A stretch of 64,000 nucleotides of DNA from Epiperipatus broadwayi. Its lineage: Eukaryota > Onychophora > Udeonychophora > Euonychophora > Peripatidae. This document shows, one piece after another, positions 36,266 to 47,671 of this stretch. Numbering within the stretch: the first letter of the stretch is position 1; each line of letters opens with the position of its first letter. Both the position numbers and the translations under genes were made by a program. The notes beneath the pieces were generated by a model. It was given only the letters and a program-made list of their open reading frames with translations. It was not told the DNA's origin and ran no database searches. The stretch spans positions 684,001-748,000 of the forward strand of contig JAQFVV010000144.1 of assembly GCA_028023455.1 (NCBI GenBank), given 5' to 3'.

Positions 36266-37889
36266 GTTAAGATTATGATTGTTGATTAACCTGCCTATAC
36301 TATCATTGGTTAAAATAGCATTTCAATTGTAGGAAGAAAATCAAAAACAATAAATCAATTCATATAAATAAAGAAACTATAGACAAAATTTCTATTATCA
36401 GGAGAAAATTCTTTCAAACTTTTGCAATTGCCAAGCATTTATAAAACAAATTCAGTATATCCTTTTAAATTAATAAGCTTAATTGAAGTAAGCCATCCAT
36501 ATTATATCTTAATCTAATAGCTTTATTCAATTCATGATTAATACTGTAATTAGTTTTTTAAAAAGGTTACATTTATTAAGTGGAAAGATAAGAAAAAAAA
36601 AACACTGAAGAAGAAAGCTTAAATAAGTTTTCAAAGTTGTTTTGATCTTAAAATAAGATTACACCAAATTGCTTGCATTTTAAGCAATTAAGTAATGAAA
36701 TGGAGGTTTAATGTTTAAAAATGTTTAATAAATCATTAAATTATTATTATGATGCTATACTTATTTATATACATTTAATGAAGGAAGGAAAATAAATTAA
36801 TAAATATATATTTTAAACAGTTTGTATTGTTATTAATAAAATAAATTTATACACTTTATATCAAGTATTTTTATATAAACACAACTATAGATAATAAAGA
36901 TTTGCTTGTACACATGGATAAAATTTCCATGAAAATGTAAAGATTTAAATAATTGAAAGCAGAATATTTTGTTATCATTAAAAATATCCAAATCTTTAAC
37001 TCAAAATTAGATGGTCTTCAATCTACAGCTAAGAACTTTTAGAAGGGATTAAGAAAATGAATATGATCATGTCAGAAAAGCCTATTTAGATAGTTAACTT
37101 AGGAATATGACAATGTTGCATTTTTTAAATGCATGATTGAAAAGATGGATATGTGTGTCTCTTTTCCTGTATACATGGAAAGTAATAATTAAAATGGAAA
37201 TTATAACAGATGCAGAATTTTTTTTTATTAATGACAGATAGAGGGCCTTTGATTTTAGTTGGATCAGTTAGTTATTGAAGTTATTAGCATCAGTTGTTTT
37301 AGCAGGTAGGAAATAAATATTAACACCATTCAGAATTTAGTGATCTTTTAATTTTAAACATTCTAAATTAATAGGAGAAAAAATGTTATCAGCATTTGGT
37401 CATTAACTTTTTTGCTTTGATTAGGGCTCATGTGAATAACATTATTGTAGTATGCTGCTACAAACTTGTTAAAGTCTCAGATGAGATCCTATGTATAATA
37501 GTTTTCCTATCTTTTCTAAGTCAATAAGATTTGGCTGGAAAAGTCTCCTTGTCTGCAGTTAATATGAGTTTAACAAAATGATTACTGCTACTTATTTGTG
37601 GCCTATTCTTCTTACCATTGCTGGCCATGAGCAGATAAAATATAATAGATCAAAGAGTCTCAATAGTATATAAGGCAGTACACTCTCCCTTTTTCTAATC
37701 TCCCCGCAGGTAATGTAAATAGGCTTTAGTATTATGAAACTACCTTAAAGATAATCTTGTAGAAATGTATGCATATATAGTGTCATAGTACAATTGATTT
37801 CAGGTAGTATTGTTTGCATTCCAAACTGCCTTTAAATATCAGCAAATTATTATGAACAGTTTAATAAAATAATATAAACTATCTTAAAC
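36266..37889. other. No gene seen
   Basis: A+T-rich sequence without recognised coding blocks or repeats. Confidence 0.5.
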
Positions 37890-39680
37890 CATAAACTGAT
37901 TTAATTTTCTAAGAGATTTGAACGCAGACTTTTAAGCTTCCTTAAGCTATCCGATCTATCTCATACAACTGATACACATGACCACACACGTGTGAAAAAG
38001 ATAAACGATCTCCAATATACATATTTCATTATGAACCAGCACTCATCTGTTGGTCCAAATTAACATTTTTGACACACATATATAATCAGTTGTTAGTTTA
38101 TATTAAGATAGCAAATCTTCAAACTTTAATGAAAAGGCTTCAATCTATTCCGCTCTCCAACTCTTACCCATCCATAGTATTGAAAATCTGATGATAAGAA
38201 TATACAAATCCTCTCTTGTTGCCAATCCATGAACCATGTTGACCTTAAATTACTCTGACCCCTCATGTACAGAACTTTATTCATTTAAATACATAGAAGA
38301 GGAATGGGCTGAATAAAGCTGAATCTGTAATATTTTATAGAATATAATTTAAATACCTCGATTTTTAAATGTATTTCTATAAGGAATTTGAACACAGACT
38401 TTCATGCTCCCTTCAGTTATGCTCTCTATCTCATACAACTGATATACATGACCACACGTGAAAAAGATAAGTGATTTCCAATATGCATACTTTGTGTTGA
38501 ACCAGCACTCTCACTTGGTCCAGATCATCATCTCCTACATATATAATCAGTGCTTTGTTTATATTAAGATAGCAAATCTTCAAACTTTAATGGACAGACT
38601 TCAATCTACTCCACTCTTCAACTTTTCTGTCATCCATACATAGAAAATCTGATGATGGAACATCCAAGTCTTCTCTTAATCTAATGTTATTGTCATGCCC
38701 ATGTTGACCTGAGGTCACTCTATCCCTCAGATATAGGTCTTTATCCATTTAAATACACAGAAGAGGAATGGGACAGATACAGGCTAAATCTGTAATATTT
38801 AATTCAATACAAGACTCGGGGAGTTGACTAGATTGAAGCCTATCCATTAAAGTTTGAAGATTTGCTATCTTAATATAAACTGAGCATTGATTATATATAT
38901 GTGTGTGTGTGTGTGGGAGATGATGATCTGGACTCAGCACAAAATACATATATATTGAGATCATTTACCTTTTTAACGTATGTGGTTATGTATATAGATT
39001 GTATGAGATAGAATGGATAGCCGAATGGAACTGTTCAAATCTCTTATAGAATTACATAAAAAAATCCAGGTATATAAATTATTCTTATATACAATCAAAT
39101 ATTATGTATTTAAATGGATAATGTCCTATACATGAGGAGACAGAGTATCTTAAGGTTAACATGGTTATGACAGTAATATTGGCATCAAAAGGGATTTGGG
39201 ATATGTCTTGCATTGGTGGTCGAGAGGTCAGCGCGACTGCTTTGCACTTGCAGGCAGTTGCCCGGGTTGCGGGTTCGCGTCCCGGCCGATGCTATGACAC
39301 TTAAAAAAAAAAAAGGGATTTGGGAATTCTATTATCAGATTTTCAATGGTATGGATGTCTGAAGAGTTGGTGAGTGGAGTAAATTGAAGGCTGTCTATTA
39401 AAGTTTGAAGATTTGCTATCTTAATATAAACCGAAACTGATTATATATTATGTTTGGAAAATATTAATCTGGACCAACTGATGAGTACTGGTTCAGCATG
39501 AAATACGAATATTAGAGATCATTTATCTTTTTCACATGTGTGTGGACATATGTTTCTATTGTATGAGATAGAATGGATAGCTGAAGGGAGCTTAAAAGTA
39601 TGTGTTCAAATCCTTATAGAATTACATAAAAAAATCCAGATATATAAATTATACTTGTATTCAATCAAATTAACTGATTT
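37890..39680. repeat. Cluster of four R arms (+ + - -)
   Basis: Four copies of the R arm occur in order: plus at about 37915-38175, plus at 38382-38645, minus at 38815-39055 and minus at 39355-39615. Each carries GATAGCAAATCTTCAAAC or its complement and the GTTGAACCAGCACTC block. Outer tails match too: the GGATTTTTTTATGTAATTCT-type sequence beside the 39.6 kb arm is echoed beside the 38.38 kb arm. Spacers at 38646-38814 and 39090-39354 are complementary relatives of the 10.05-10.14 kb spacer. The pattern is two foldback elements, one nested in or recombined with the other, giving a 1.8 kb compound palindrome. No protein is encoded. Confidence 0.75.
39202..39310 (+). mobile_element. tRNA-derived SINE with poly-A tail and 15 bp TSDs
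   Basis: This is a short retroposon with a tRNA-like head at 39210-39292. A 7 bp acceptor-like stem pairs GCATTGG with CCGATGC. It has an A-box-like TGGTCGAGAGGT and a B-box GGTTCGCGTCC (39272-39282) for RNA polymerase III. The long variable region suggests a class II tRNA ancestor. The tail is GATGCTATGACACTT followed by poly-A. Direct repeats of AAAAGGGATTTGGGA lie at 39187-39201 and 39311-39325, which is the mark of LINE-assisted retroposition. The homologous R spacer at 10108-10125 has a single AAGGGATTTGG and no SINE, giving the empty site. A second family member is at 2960-3041 on the minus strand. Confidence 0.9.
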
Positions 39681-39732
39681 GTAAATTTTATAGGTAGTAG
39701 TATGTGTGCTTACACATTATATATATATATAT

Positions 39733-40111
39733 TGTGACAGGCTGGGTTTTTTTATCCCAAGAGAGAGGAAATGCATTTCACTACGGTTGGACTTAGGGTC
39801 TTTGGGTAGCATGCTATGAATGATGCAATGAAGTATTAACCTATGATCATATCTACTTCCAATGAGCTAGCTTTGTGTTTACACATTAAATTTAGATAAA
39901 ATTTGGGCTAGTTCATCCACGCCTCATCCCTCCTTCAAACTCCATTACACCTCTGTATTTGAACTCAGGGAGATATCTTCCTTCAGCTCTCTTCAGGGGT
40001 GAACTTGCAATAGATAGCAACTGTTGCACCTCTATATAGATTCCAATTGATTTACAGATCCATCTGAGTATATTACTGTGTTATTATATGAGTGAAATGT
40101 GTTTGTATGTA
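39733..40111 (+). mobile_element. Solo LTR related to gypsy2
   Basis: About 379 bp related along its length to the LTR at 60901-61274. Shared landmarks are TAGGGTCTTTGGGTAG, TTTACACATTAAATTTAGAT, TTTGGGCTAGTTCATCCA and GTGTTATTATATGAGTGAAA. It begins TGTGACAGGC right after a (TA)n run and has no internal retroviral sequence on either side, so it is a solo LTR left by recombination. The right edge is uncertain (40111 to about 40118). Confidence 0.75.
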
Positions 40112-40774
40112 TTTGTAAATATATATTGGCATTGGCTTAAAAAAAAAAAGTAAAATTTAAAAATCTTTAAAAGTCACAATTGAATCTTTAATTAGTGAAG
40201 TTTATTTTTTTTAAATGTACAATGGAAGTTATTTTCGTGTTTAATATTATCTGTTTAATTAAAAATAAAAGTTAGAATTGGAAAGAATAAAAGTACTTCA
40301 TGATTACTAATCCAGATAAACAAAAAGAAAGAAATTTCAAATGTAAAAGATTACAATCAGAAAAATCTTTCCAACGCTAATTAAAGATGGTGGAAGTAAT
40401 TCATAAAAATATAAACTTTGTAGCTGAAAATAAGAAATAATGTATAAATGAACAAAAGATAATGTATGTGCTGGAGTCTAAAAACTGATCGCAAGTATAA
40501 AAGGAAGAAAATAACGGCAGTCAGGGCCTTGTTTGGTCCTGAATCTTTCATGATCCAGGACCACTCTATGCTGAAATAATTCATCATAAAGGAGTGGACT
40601 GAAGCTTTTACCGACATCGTTCATCATGATGTCAACTCCAAAAAGCTTTCATGGCTAGCCATAGGATGAACCAAGAAAAGTTTAAAAACGATGGTCATGA
40701 GCTCATTCTACCTCTCATTAAAAATCATGCATGGTTATCAACAATCTATGTAAAATCACTAGACTTACTGATAA
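40112..40774. other. No gene assigned
   Basis: Non-coding by sight. The part at 40530-40720 is of more even composition and could be a relic of coding sequence, but I recognise no domain in either strand. Confidence 0.4.
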
Positions 40775-40783
40775 GATTATTCA

Positions 40784-41846
40784 GTAGTCTTCTCTTAGCA
40801 TGTTGAAACTGCGAGAGGGCGTATTTTTTATGCAAACGCACAGAAATATGCTGTTTACGCGACCCAATATTTGTGTGCTTTTGCATAGAAAGTTACAGCC
40901 TATAGAGCAGTTCTGTTCATATTATCCATTGCAGGCTTGGATGGTTATGCACACCAATATTATGGTCTGCACTATGCAAATGCGCACAACAGATCACTAC
41001 CATATATTGTGAGGGTGTTTGGAATTCAACTGGCCAGAACTGTTGTAATATGCCTTCATAATAGAGATCTTACACCCTAATTGACATACTAGTACATACT
41101 ATAAGTTCATCCGTGTGCTTCCTTACACATCATCGGATATGAAAACTAATTGCAAAAGGGTCAGGCCGAGCACCAGTTCACACATGTAAAGACACGTTTG
41201 CGTGAGAACAGCTGTAAGTCAAATGAAATGGCTAATGTTGCACATTGTTTTGGATTTGTAAGCTTGATTTGATCAGAGTACTGCTTAATCTTTTGGTCAG
41301 ATTAAGAACATATATGAGACAAATAAAATGTCTGAGGTTGCACGTTGTTTTGCAAATCATAATTTAGGTTTGATTCAGAGTACTGCATCTTTTGGCCAAT
41401 TCTTCAGACCGGCAAAACCATCATCCCCCCCCTTCACATTCCAGTGTGATGCATTGACATGTCTAATGTAATTTAAAAATGTAATTATTGTATTTTAGAA
41501 AATGTTGGTTCCTAAATTGAGTACTGCATCTTTTGGCCGATTCTTTGGACCAGCAAAACCATCAGTCCCCTATGCACATTCCAGACTATGTGCTGACTTG
41601 TGAAATGGACTTTAAAATATCGTAATTTTTGTATTTTCGAAAATAATGTTTTTTACAAAATAATATTGTTTCATATATTGTTTAAAAGTAGGCGCTAAAA
41701 TGTATAATGTAATTAAAAAATGTAATCCATTTTAGAAAATAATGTTAAACTTGAAAATCAAAAAAAGCCCGGTAACATTATATTTGTGTTTGTTTACATA
41801 AAAAGTACACCCTCTCATGGTTTCAACATGCTAAGAGAAGTTTACC
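40784..41846. mobile_element. 1.06 kb non-autonomous DNA transposon, likely 9 bp TSD
   Basis: Terminal inverted repeats: the left end reads CTTCTCTTAGCATGTTGAAA then GAGAGGGCGTA (40784-40823). The right end (41805-41845) is the complement with few changes. GATTATTCA occurs immediately outside both ends (40775-40783 and 41847-41855, one base off on the right), consistent with an 8-9 bp target duplication as in MULE or hAT elements. Inside are diverged tandem repeats. Two copies of a block with GAGTACTGCATCTTTTGGCC start at about 41378 and 41518, preceded by two weaker copies with a GTTGCACRTTGTTTTG motif at about 41239 and 41338. The open stretch 40800-41012 has no known domain. The superfamily is not settled. 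Confidence 0.75.
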
Positions 41847-41855
41847 GATTATTCA

Positions 41856-42074
41856 TATTCTAATTTGTGACCAAAAAAAATTCGCAGTTAACGTTAGCTG
41901 TAAGCTTATACTGATAGAGACATTAACTTTAAATATGAAGCTTCTAACACTTATATAGATGTTCACCATTCTTATTATTCAAGGGATTTTCAGTTACAGC
42001 CTTCTAGAAGGAACTTAAGAATTGAACATTAATTGTTAAATTGTTTTAATTGTTTTATGTAACTATCAGGATTA
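41856..42074. other. Flank of gypsy1, no gene seen
   Basis: A+T-rich spacer between the TIR element and the gypsy1 target site. Confidence 0.5.
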
Positions 42075-42078
42075 GCGT

Positions 42079-43720
42079 TGAGCTGGTATTTTTCTGCCAG
42101 CTCATAATCATACATATATATTTACACATATTTTGTAAAAATAAAATATATACATTGTAATAAACTTATTTTATTAGAAATAAATAAACACATACTTTTC
42201 TATCAGCCCATATATATACGCACATAAATATTTTGTTAAAATATAAATATCGTTTTATAATACATAATTAAAAAAAAATAAATTAACACTTAATTTCAAA
42301 ATGGAGTTTTAAGAAGTTAAAATAAATTAGATCAAGATCTTGTTTGTTGATAAAAGTTTGTCTTTTGTTTAGTTTTGTAAAAAAATTCTTAAAAATAGGA
42401 AGGAAAAGAAAGCAATTAGTTCTATTGATGGGACTTTGATAATGAAGGTATTTTTATGCTATCTGTTACGCTGATCAATTGGAATGTTTCTTTGGGATTT
42501 TAAAATAAAATATGAAATAAAGAAGAGAATATTGAAAGTATGAATTGAGACTTTAAGAAAAAAACTATAAATTATGGACTTTTCTTTTGTTCTAATTAAT
42601 TGGATTTCTGCCAAGGTCAATATCTAATCTATAAGTTTCAATTTGACTCAGACTTTTCAATATTAAAAATCTGCAAAATGTTGAGCGGCTAGATCTAACA
42701 GAACTTTCTCTTCTGGGAACCTCTTCCTATTACCACCTGGAATTGCCTTGTAAATGCCAGACATAGAGAGCTAACCGAGGAGAACGGACTGGAAGAAGAC
42801 ACGGACAAACCATGAAGAATATAGGGTGAAATATTCCACCCACACAGGATCTACACTGATCGATCAGGGTAAATAGATTTTTTTTTTGTTATAATTTCAA
42901 GAGACATTTGCGTAATAGAATTTAAAAAAAAAAAAAAGAGAAAAGCCTTCACTTCAAATATCTCAAAGTTTCAGCAATAGAAAGGGAGGGATATGTAGTC
43001 TTTAAGTAGATGTATTTACTAATTCAAATTAATCCACATTATATTGTTTTTTTTTTATTATTTAATTTTTTTTGGTTACGTTCTATCAATTAAACTTACC
43101 TTTAGTTTCTATGATTGTTGTTCTTATAATATATAGATAGGAATAAGAAAAATTGATACTCGATCTAAGGACAAGTAAAAATTTAAGATAAAAAGATTTA
43201 ACATTAGAAAGAGGATGTTTGAGTGTGTTTGTTTTTAACAAACACACTCTTATAGTAAGTCGCCCTTCTGTTCACTCATAGCTATATACCATAATATTTG
43301 ATGAAATATTGTATAATTGGTAAAGTGACGGCACTTGTTACTTCGAGAACGATTCATGTTAATTCTTGATTAGAAAAGAAAAAGGATCGGGAGGGGTTGA
43401 TTTGACAAATGTGAGGGAAGGGAATAGACAACAAATAGAATAAAAGTGTAATAAATCTTTCAACAATATTTAAGCGTCGACCTGTTTTTTTTATTTATTT
43501 ATTATAATTAATTCTTATATTTCATTTTGTAATCTTTTGGCTCGTTAAAGAAAATTATTTTAAGTTTTGCAATTGGTGATTGCCTTTCGTAAATAAATTA
43601 ACCGTTATTATAGAAAATGTATAATATGGTCTAGGCAGAAATGCTTGATGGCGCCCCTGAACGGCCACTGTACGTTGCAATCTCGTAAATTTTAAGAGCG
43701 TAACAAAATGTTTTGTTACA
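42079..43720 (+). repeat. gypsy1 5' LTR
   Basis: 1642 bp. The first 26 bases can fold: TGAGCTGG pairs with CCAGCTCA across a 10-base loop. The last 21 bases contain GTAACAAAA and its complement TTTTGTTAC around a two-base centre (43700-43719). Thus each LTR starts and ends with a hairpin. A third hairpin is at 43221-43249. Confidence 0.95.
43221..43249 (+). promoter_or_regulatory. 13 bp-stem hairpin inside the LTR
   Basis: GAGTGTGTTTGTT and AACAAACACACTC form a perfect 13 bp stem with a TTT loop. It is preserved without change in the 3' LTR (48813-48841) although neighbouring bases differ. It may act in LTR transcription or polyadenylation. That role is inference. Confidence 0.6.
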
Positions 43721-43902
43721 GAGAGTAGGAGCAGGTGAAATATAAGAAAATGGCGTCTCAACTGTAGGGTTCATTAACTAAATAAACGTCTTGAGATTAG
43801 GGTAAAAGTGGGGTAAGGCAGATTCGAGTGGTTGGAGCGAGGAGTTAGTGTCCCAAAAGGAGTTTTGAGTGTCAGAAGTAAATTTAAAATATTGTAGATA
43901 AA

Positions 43903-44674
43903 ATGCAGGATAGAATTAAGATAAAAATGTTCAAAGGAGACAAAGAGGAGACTATTTGAACACTTGGAAAGTTTAGAAGAGTGTTTTTGTATGTACGAGG
44001 CAAGGGAAGAAGAAAAAATAATTATAGCAAGTAATTATTTGGCAGGCATGGCGAGAGATTGGTGGAGAATGATACAGAAAAGACCAGATGATTTCAAACA
44101 GTACAAAAATAAATTAATATATACATTTTGGAACGTAAAGAGACGAGAAAAGTTACGAAGAGTGGTAGAATTAGAAAGGTATAAAAAGAAGAAGGGATAG
44201 GATATAGACAGTTTTTTAAAACAAATGATAAAATTGAGGATGATAGAATATCCTATTGCTGAACGGCAAATTATAAGTATTATGAAAAAAAATTTGCCAC
44301 AAAATACACGAGAGAGATTAACTGTTTGTAAATGCGAAGGTGTGGAAGACATATTGGAAGTTCTTAGAGAGGAAGAAAATGTACAGGAAGAAGAGAAACA
44401 AGAACAACTTCCTAAGTTGTTAAATGTAGTAATTGAGGAAGAAGAGAAAATACAAACGATGGCGGAACAAACTTGCCCTATGATAATGATAAAAATACAG
44501 GGAATAGAGATACAGGCCCTACTAGACACGGGGAGTCAAGTCTCGATAATCTCAAATAAAATATTAGATCAAATCAGAGATCAGAAGAGGGAAATACAGT
44601 TGTTACCATTAAGAAAGTCTGAAATAACTATGGCTAATGGCAAAAGAGTTAAGTTAGACCCTATACAAATATAA
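43903..44674 (+). pseudogene. gypsy1 gag-protease
   Basis: This encodes the capsid-type Gag and the start of the protease. A start at 43903 gives a short basic N-terminus that hits a stop within about 18 codons. The main frame (43964-44200) includes EECFCMYEAREEEK and LAGMARDWWRMIQKRP, a Gag capsid pattern (W-W spacing) typical of Ty3/gypsy. After one in-frame stop at 44198-44200 the same frame continues (44225-44674) through an acidic, Glu-rich linker near 44340-44460. It then reaches the aspartic protease active site LLDTGSQVSIIS with its catalytic Asp at 44525. No CCHC zinc knuckle is visible. Gag and protease share one frame here, so if the stop were ancestral it would be a read-through signal. 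It is more likely a mutation. Confidence 0.85.
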
Positions 44675-45165
44675 GGGGAAGTACAAGTGGGAAGAAAAAA
44701 AATACACATACATTATTATCAATGTCAGGGTTGGTAGAAGATCTTATATTGGGGTCAGATTTTATGCACCGAACTGGGACAAAAATTAATTATAGCGAAA
44801 AGAATATAATGATAGGAAATGAAAAAGTGCCATTTAGTGGATATAGCAGACAGAGTGATAACAAGGTAGCTTACATGGTAACTAATGACATATATCAAGA
44901 AATAGAATGTAAAATAACCGAGTTAGGTAATAATAATAGGGGCTGGAAAAGTCAACTTAAAGAGGCACTTTTGAAAAATGAACAAGTATTTGTCGTTAAA
45001 CACGGAATTATAAAGGGATATGTTCATCGGATAAAGGTGAAAGAAGAAACTCATTTTCAGGGTAGATCGTACCCAGTCCCTGTCAAATATAAAGAGGAAG
45101 TTGATAAACAAATACAACAAATGGAACAATGGGATATTATAAAAAACAACAGTCACCGTGTATAA
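44675..45165 (+). pseudogene. gypsy1 protease tail and RT N-terminus
   Basis: The frame shifts in a poly-A run near 44695-44702. It then continues as the second protease half, with LVEDLILGSDFMHRTGTKI (44728-44784) containing the conserved I-LG-D-F motif. A linker follows with an RSYPVPVKYKEEVDKQIQQM block (about 45065-45124) that starts the reverse transcriptase. A stop at 45163-45165 ends this frame. This would be part of the Gag-Pol polyprotein cleaved by the protease. Confidence 0.8.
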
Positions 45166-45198
45166 ACCCTTTAGTAATTGTAAAAAAAAGACGGCTCT

Positions 45199-45565
45199 AT
45201 GAGAGTATGCTTAGATGCTCGTCAGTTAAACACTATTACTATACCTGATCGAGATGTGCCACCTCGAATTACAGATTTGCTGTTGGAATTTAAGGAAAAA
45301 AATTTTTTTTTGTCATTCGATTTGACATCAAGTTATTGGCAGATGGCGCTACATGCTGAGGATTAAAAATACATGGCATTCTGTTATGAAGGCTTTACAT
45401 AAGTGTTTCAACGAGTTCCGTTTGGACTAATTAACAGTGGATCAGGGCTATTACGATGTTTAGACCAGGCACTTTCTCCGAGGGTAAAAAAATTTATTCT
45501 CTATTATATAGACGATGTCATGAATTGCATCACGATCCCTTCAGGAACATTTAGAAAATTTAGTT
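45199..45565 (+). pseudogene. gypsy1 reverse transcriptase core
   Basis: RT palm domain. MRVCLDARQLNTITIP at 45199-45246 is the R-L-D-R-L-N block. LSFDLTSSYWQMAL lies near 45310-45352 with the first catalytic Asp. Next comes VPFGLINSGS (about 45415-45445), and the active site YYIDDV is at 45502-45519. Two in-frame stops lie between the FDL and VPFGL blocks, and a frameshift follows the YIDD block, so the enzyme is dead. Block spacing is normal for Ty3/gypsy RTs. Confidence 0.9.
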
Positions 45566-46474
45566 GTGTTCCTTCGTGAATGTCATGAAAAGAATATTAC
45601 AATAAATCTGAAGAAAAGTAATATATTTCAGGAAGAAATTATATTTCTTGGTCATCTCATATGCGCTAAAGGGGTGAGACCCCATCCTTACAAGATAGAA
45701 GTGATCGTTAAATTCCCCCAACCAAAGAATAGAAAACAGATTAGATCGTTCCTTGGTATATGCAATCTCTATCAAAGGTTCTACAAGGATTTTTCTACAG
45801 CTACGGAAGCACTTGTGCATTTACTGAGAAAAGAAAGCAAATGGGAATGGATGGAAAAACAAGAGCAAGTGTGAAAATAGATCAAAGAAATTTTTGTAGA
45901 TACTGTAACACTCGCCTATCCGGATTTTACCAAACCTTTTAGGTTACAAACTGATAGTAGTAGTGTAGGATTGGGAGCGGTACTGTTTCAAGAGAATGAA
46001 GAGAAGATACCTCAGGTTTTGTATTTTTTAAGTAGGACATTAAATCCAGCGGAAAGAAATTATATCACTACGGAAAGGGAGGCATTGGCGATTGTTTGGG
46101 CATTAAATAAACTTAAGCATTTACTTTTTGGGGCTGAGGTTATTATTATCACCGATCATAAAAGCTTGGAGTTTATAAATAGGTGTTACTTAACTAATGA
46201 TAGGCTTATAAGATGGGCATTATACTTACAGAAGTTTAATTACAGGGTAATTCATTGCTCCGGGAAAGAAAATATAGTACCGGATATATTAAGCAGAAAT
46301 CTGCTTATGGATCACAGTCAAAATTTAACACTGGAGGGAGCTCGATTAATATCTCTTAAAGCAGATCCTGTGGTATCGAGAGAGAAAGATTTGAAAAGAC
46401 TCCATTTTTTACAAAACTCGGACACTATGTGCAGGAAGTTGATACAAGATTGTAAAGAAGCAAATGACAGATAA
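45566..46474 (+). pseudogene. gypsy1 RT thumb and RNase H
   Basis: The first frame (45566-45874) holds the RT thumb/connection: EEIIFLGHLICAKGVRPHPY and RKQIRSFLGICNLYQRFY. After a frameshift, the RNase H domain runs to 46474. It includes SVGLGAVLFQENEE, LSRTLNPAERNY, TEREALAIVWALNKLKHLL and the DHKSLEF block (about 46157-46177), followed by NIVPDILSRN. These blocks are the standard Ty3/gypsy RNase H order. The enzyme would degrade RNA in RNA-DNA hybrids during reverse transcription. Confidence 0.9.
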
Positions 46475-46482
46475 CAAAAAAA

Positions 46483-47625
46483 TTGCATGCAAAAAAAAAA
46501 TTATATCGGTATAAAATAATAAATGGGTTGTTGATGTTTCAGGTTAGAAAGGGAGTAGATTGTTGGAGAGTATTTATAACGCAAAATCTAAGGGAAAGGC
46601 TAATAAAGTATGTGCATGGTATATATGGACATTATGGATCTCTTAAAACAAGTAAACTTATACAGAGATGGTATTATTGGCCAAGTTTGTATAGGCTAGT
46701 GGTTACTACGTTACAGAGGTGTCATGAGAGTCGGCAAAGTAAACCAGCTAATAAAAATTTACGCTGGGACTCTGGTACCAATAATAGCTAAGAACGTGAA
46801 CGAGCTTCTAGCCATAGATATTTATGGTCCACTACCGTCATTTCGTAGATATAAATATATATTGGTGGCCTTTGATGTTTTCTCGAAATTAGTACAGGCC
46901 TATCCCCTACGAAAGGCTGATGCCGGGTCGTCCATAACTGTGCTAAAAGAAAAACAATTTGTTCAAGTTGGCAAATCTCAGACGATTTTGAGTGATCATG
47001 GAACTCCTTTTATATCGTGGGAATGGAAGAATTAGCTTCAGCAAGAACAGATACATCACGTTCTCACCTCTATTCATAACCCTCAATCTAACCCTTGCGA
47101 ACGGGTTATGAAAGAATTGGGGAACTTATTTCACATACATTTGAAAGGTAACCATCAATAGTGGTTTAAAGTATTGCCACAAATGGTTAAAATAATTAAT
47201 TATACATACCACGAATCTACAGGGTTAACTCCAGAACACTTGCATTACGGTCGAGTTGAGCCTACTCTCCTCAAGTGTCCCGTTCCTACTGCGACTGAAA
47301 TGATAAATGTAATGGAAGATCGGAGCTTTGCTAGAGACAGATTAAAGAAGAAAGCTGAACAGAGAATAAAAAAGGGGAATGCTTGCCCAATACAATTTAC
47401 GGTAGGCGACTGGATTTATGTTCAAACTCAGCTAGTTAGCAAATTAAGTGCTAAACAATATAAAAAGTTTTTCTCTCTATTCGAAGGCCCATAGAGGATC
47501 ATTCAAAAATGCAGACCTAATGCATTTATCATACAAGGTAAAAGAAATAAAAAGTGCACTTATAATGCAAGAAGCCTAAAACCTTTTAAAGAAAAGGAGG
47601 AAAAAGAAAACCCCATGGCATGATT
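46483..47625 (+). pseudogene. gypsy1 integrase
   Basis: Integrase. An H-H-C-C zinc-binding N-terminus is recognisable as VHGIYGHYGSLKTSKLIQRW near 46612-46671. The expected C-C pair near 46718-46730 is damaged by a frameshift. The catalytic core follows: LLAIDIYGPLPSFRRYKYIL (46805-46865) with the first Asp, ILSDHGTPF (about 46987-47013) with the second Asp, and a later NPQSNPCERVMKEL block (47083-47124) with the Glu. The C-terminal part has the HESTGLTPEHLHYGR block (about 47211-47255) and a GPY-like stretch near 47481. I see no chromodomain. Frame changes at about 46735, 47034 and 47160, plus a stop near 47492, inactivate it. Coding ends before the polypurine tract near 47660. Confidence 0.9.
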
Positions 47626-47671
47626 AAAGTTTTTTTTTTAAATTTTTTTTTGTTTTTGGAAAAGGGTGCAA

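Noticed and set aside
39210-39292. Functional tRNA gene
   Set aside because: The stem-loop resembles a tRNA, but target duplications, a poly-A tail and an empty site show a SINE; the anticodon stem is imperfect.
43752-43775. Primer-binding site beginning TGGCGTCTCAAC
   Set aside because: It lies about 30 bases from the LTR end, where the site is normally adjacent; the match to a tRNA 3' end cannot be confirmed by eye.
44035-44529. 164-codon minus-strand open frame
   Set aside because: Antisense to gypsy1 gag-protease, whose motifs are in the plus strand; Ser/Cys/Phe-rich shadow.
47500-47671. Envelope gene in gypsy1
   Set aside because: Only about 170 bases separate the integrase end from the 3' LTR and no signal peptide or long frame is present.
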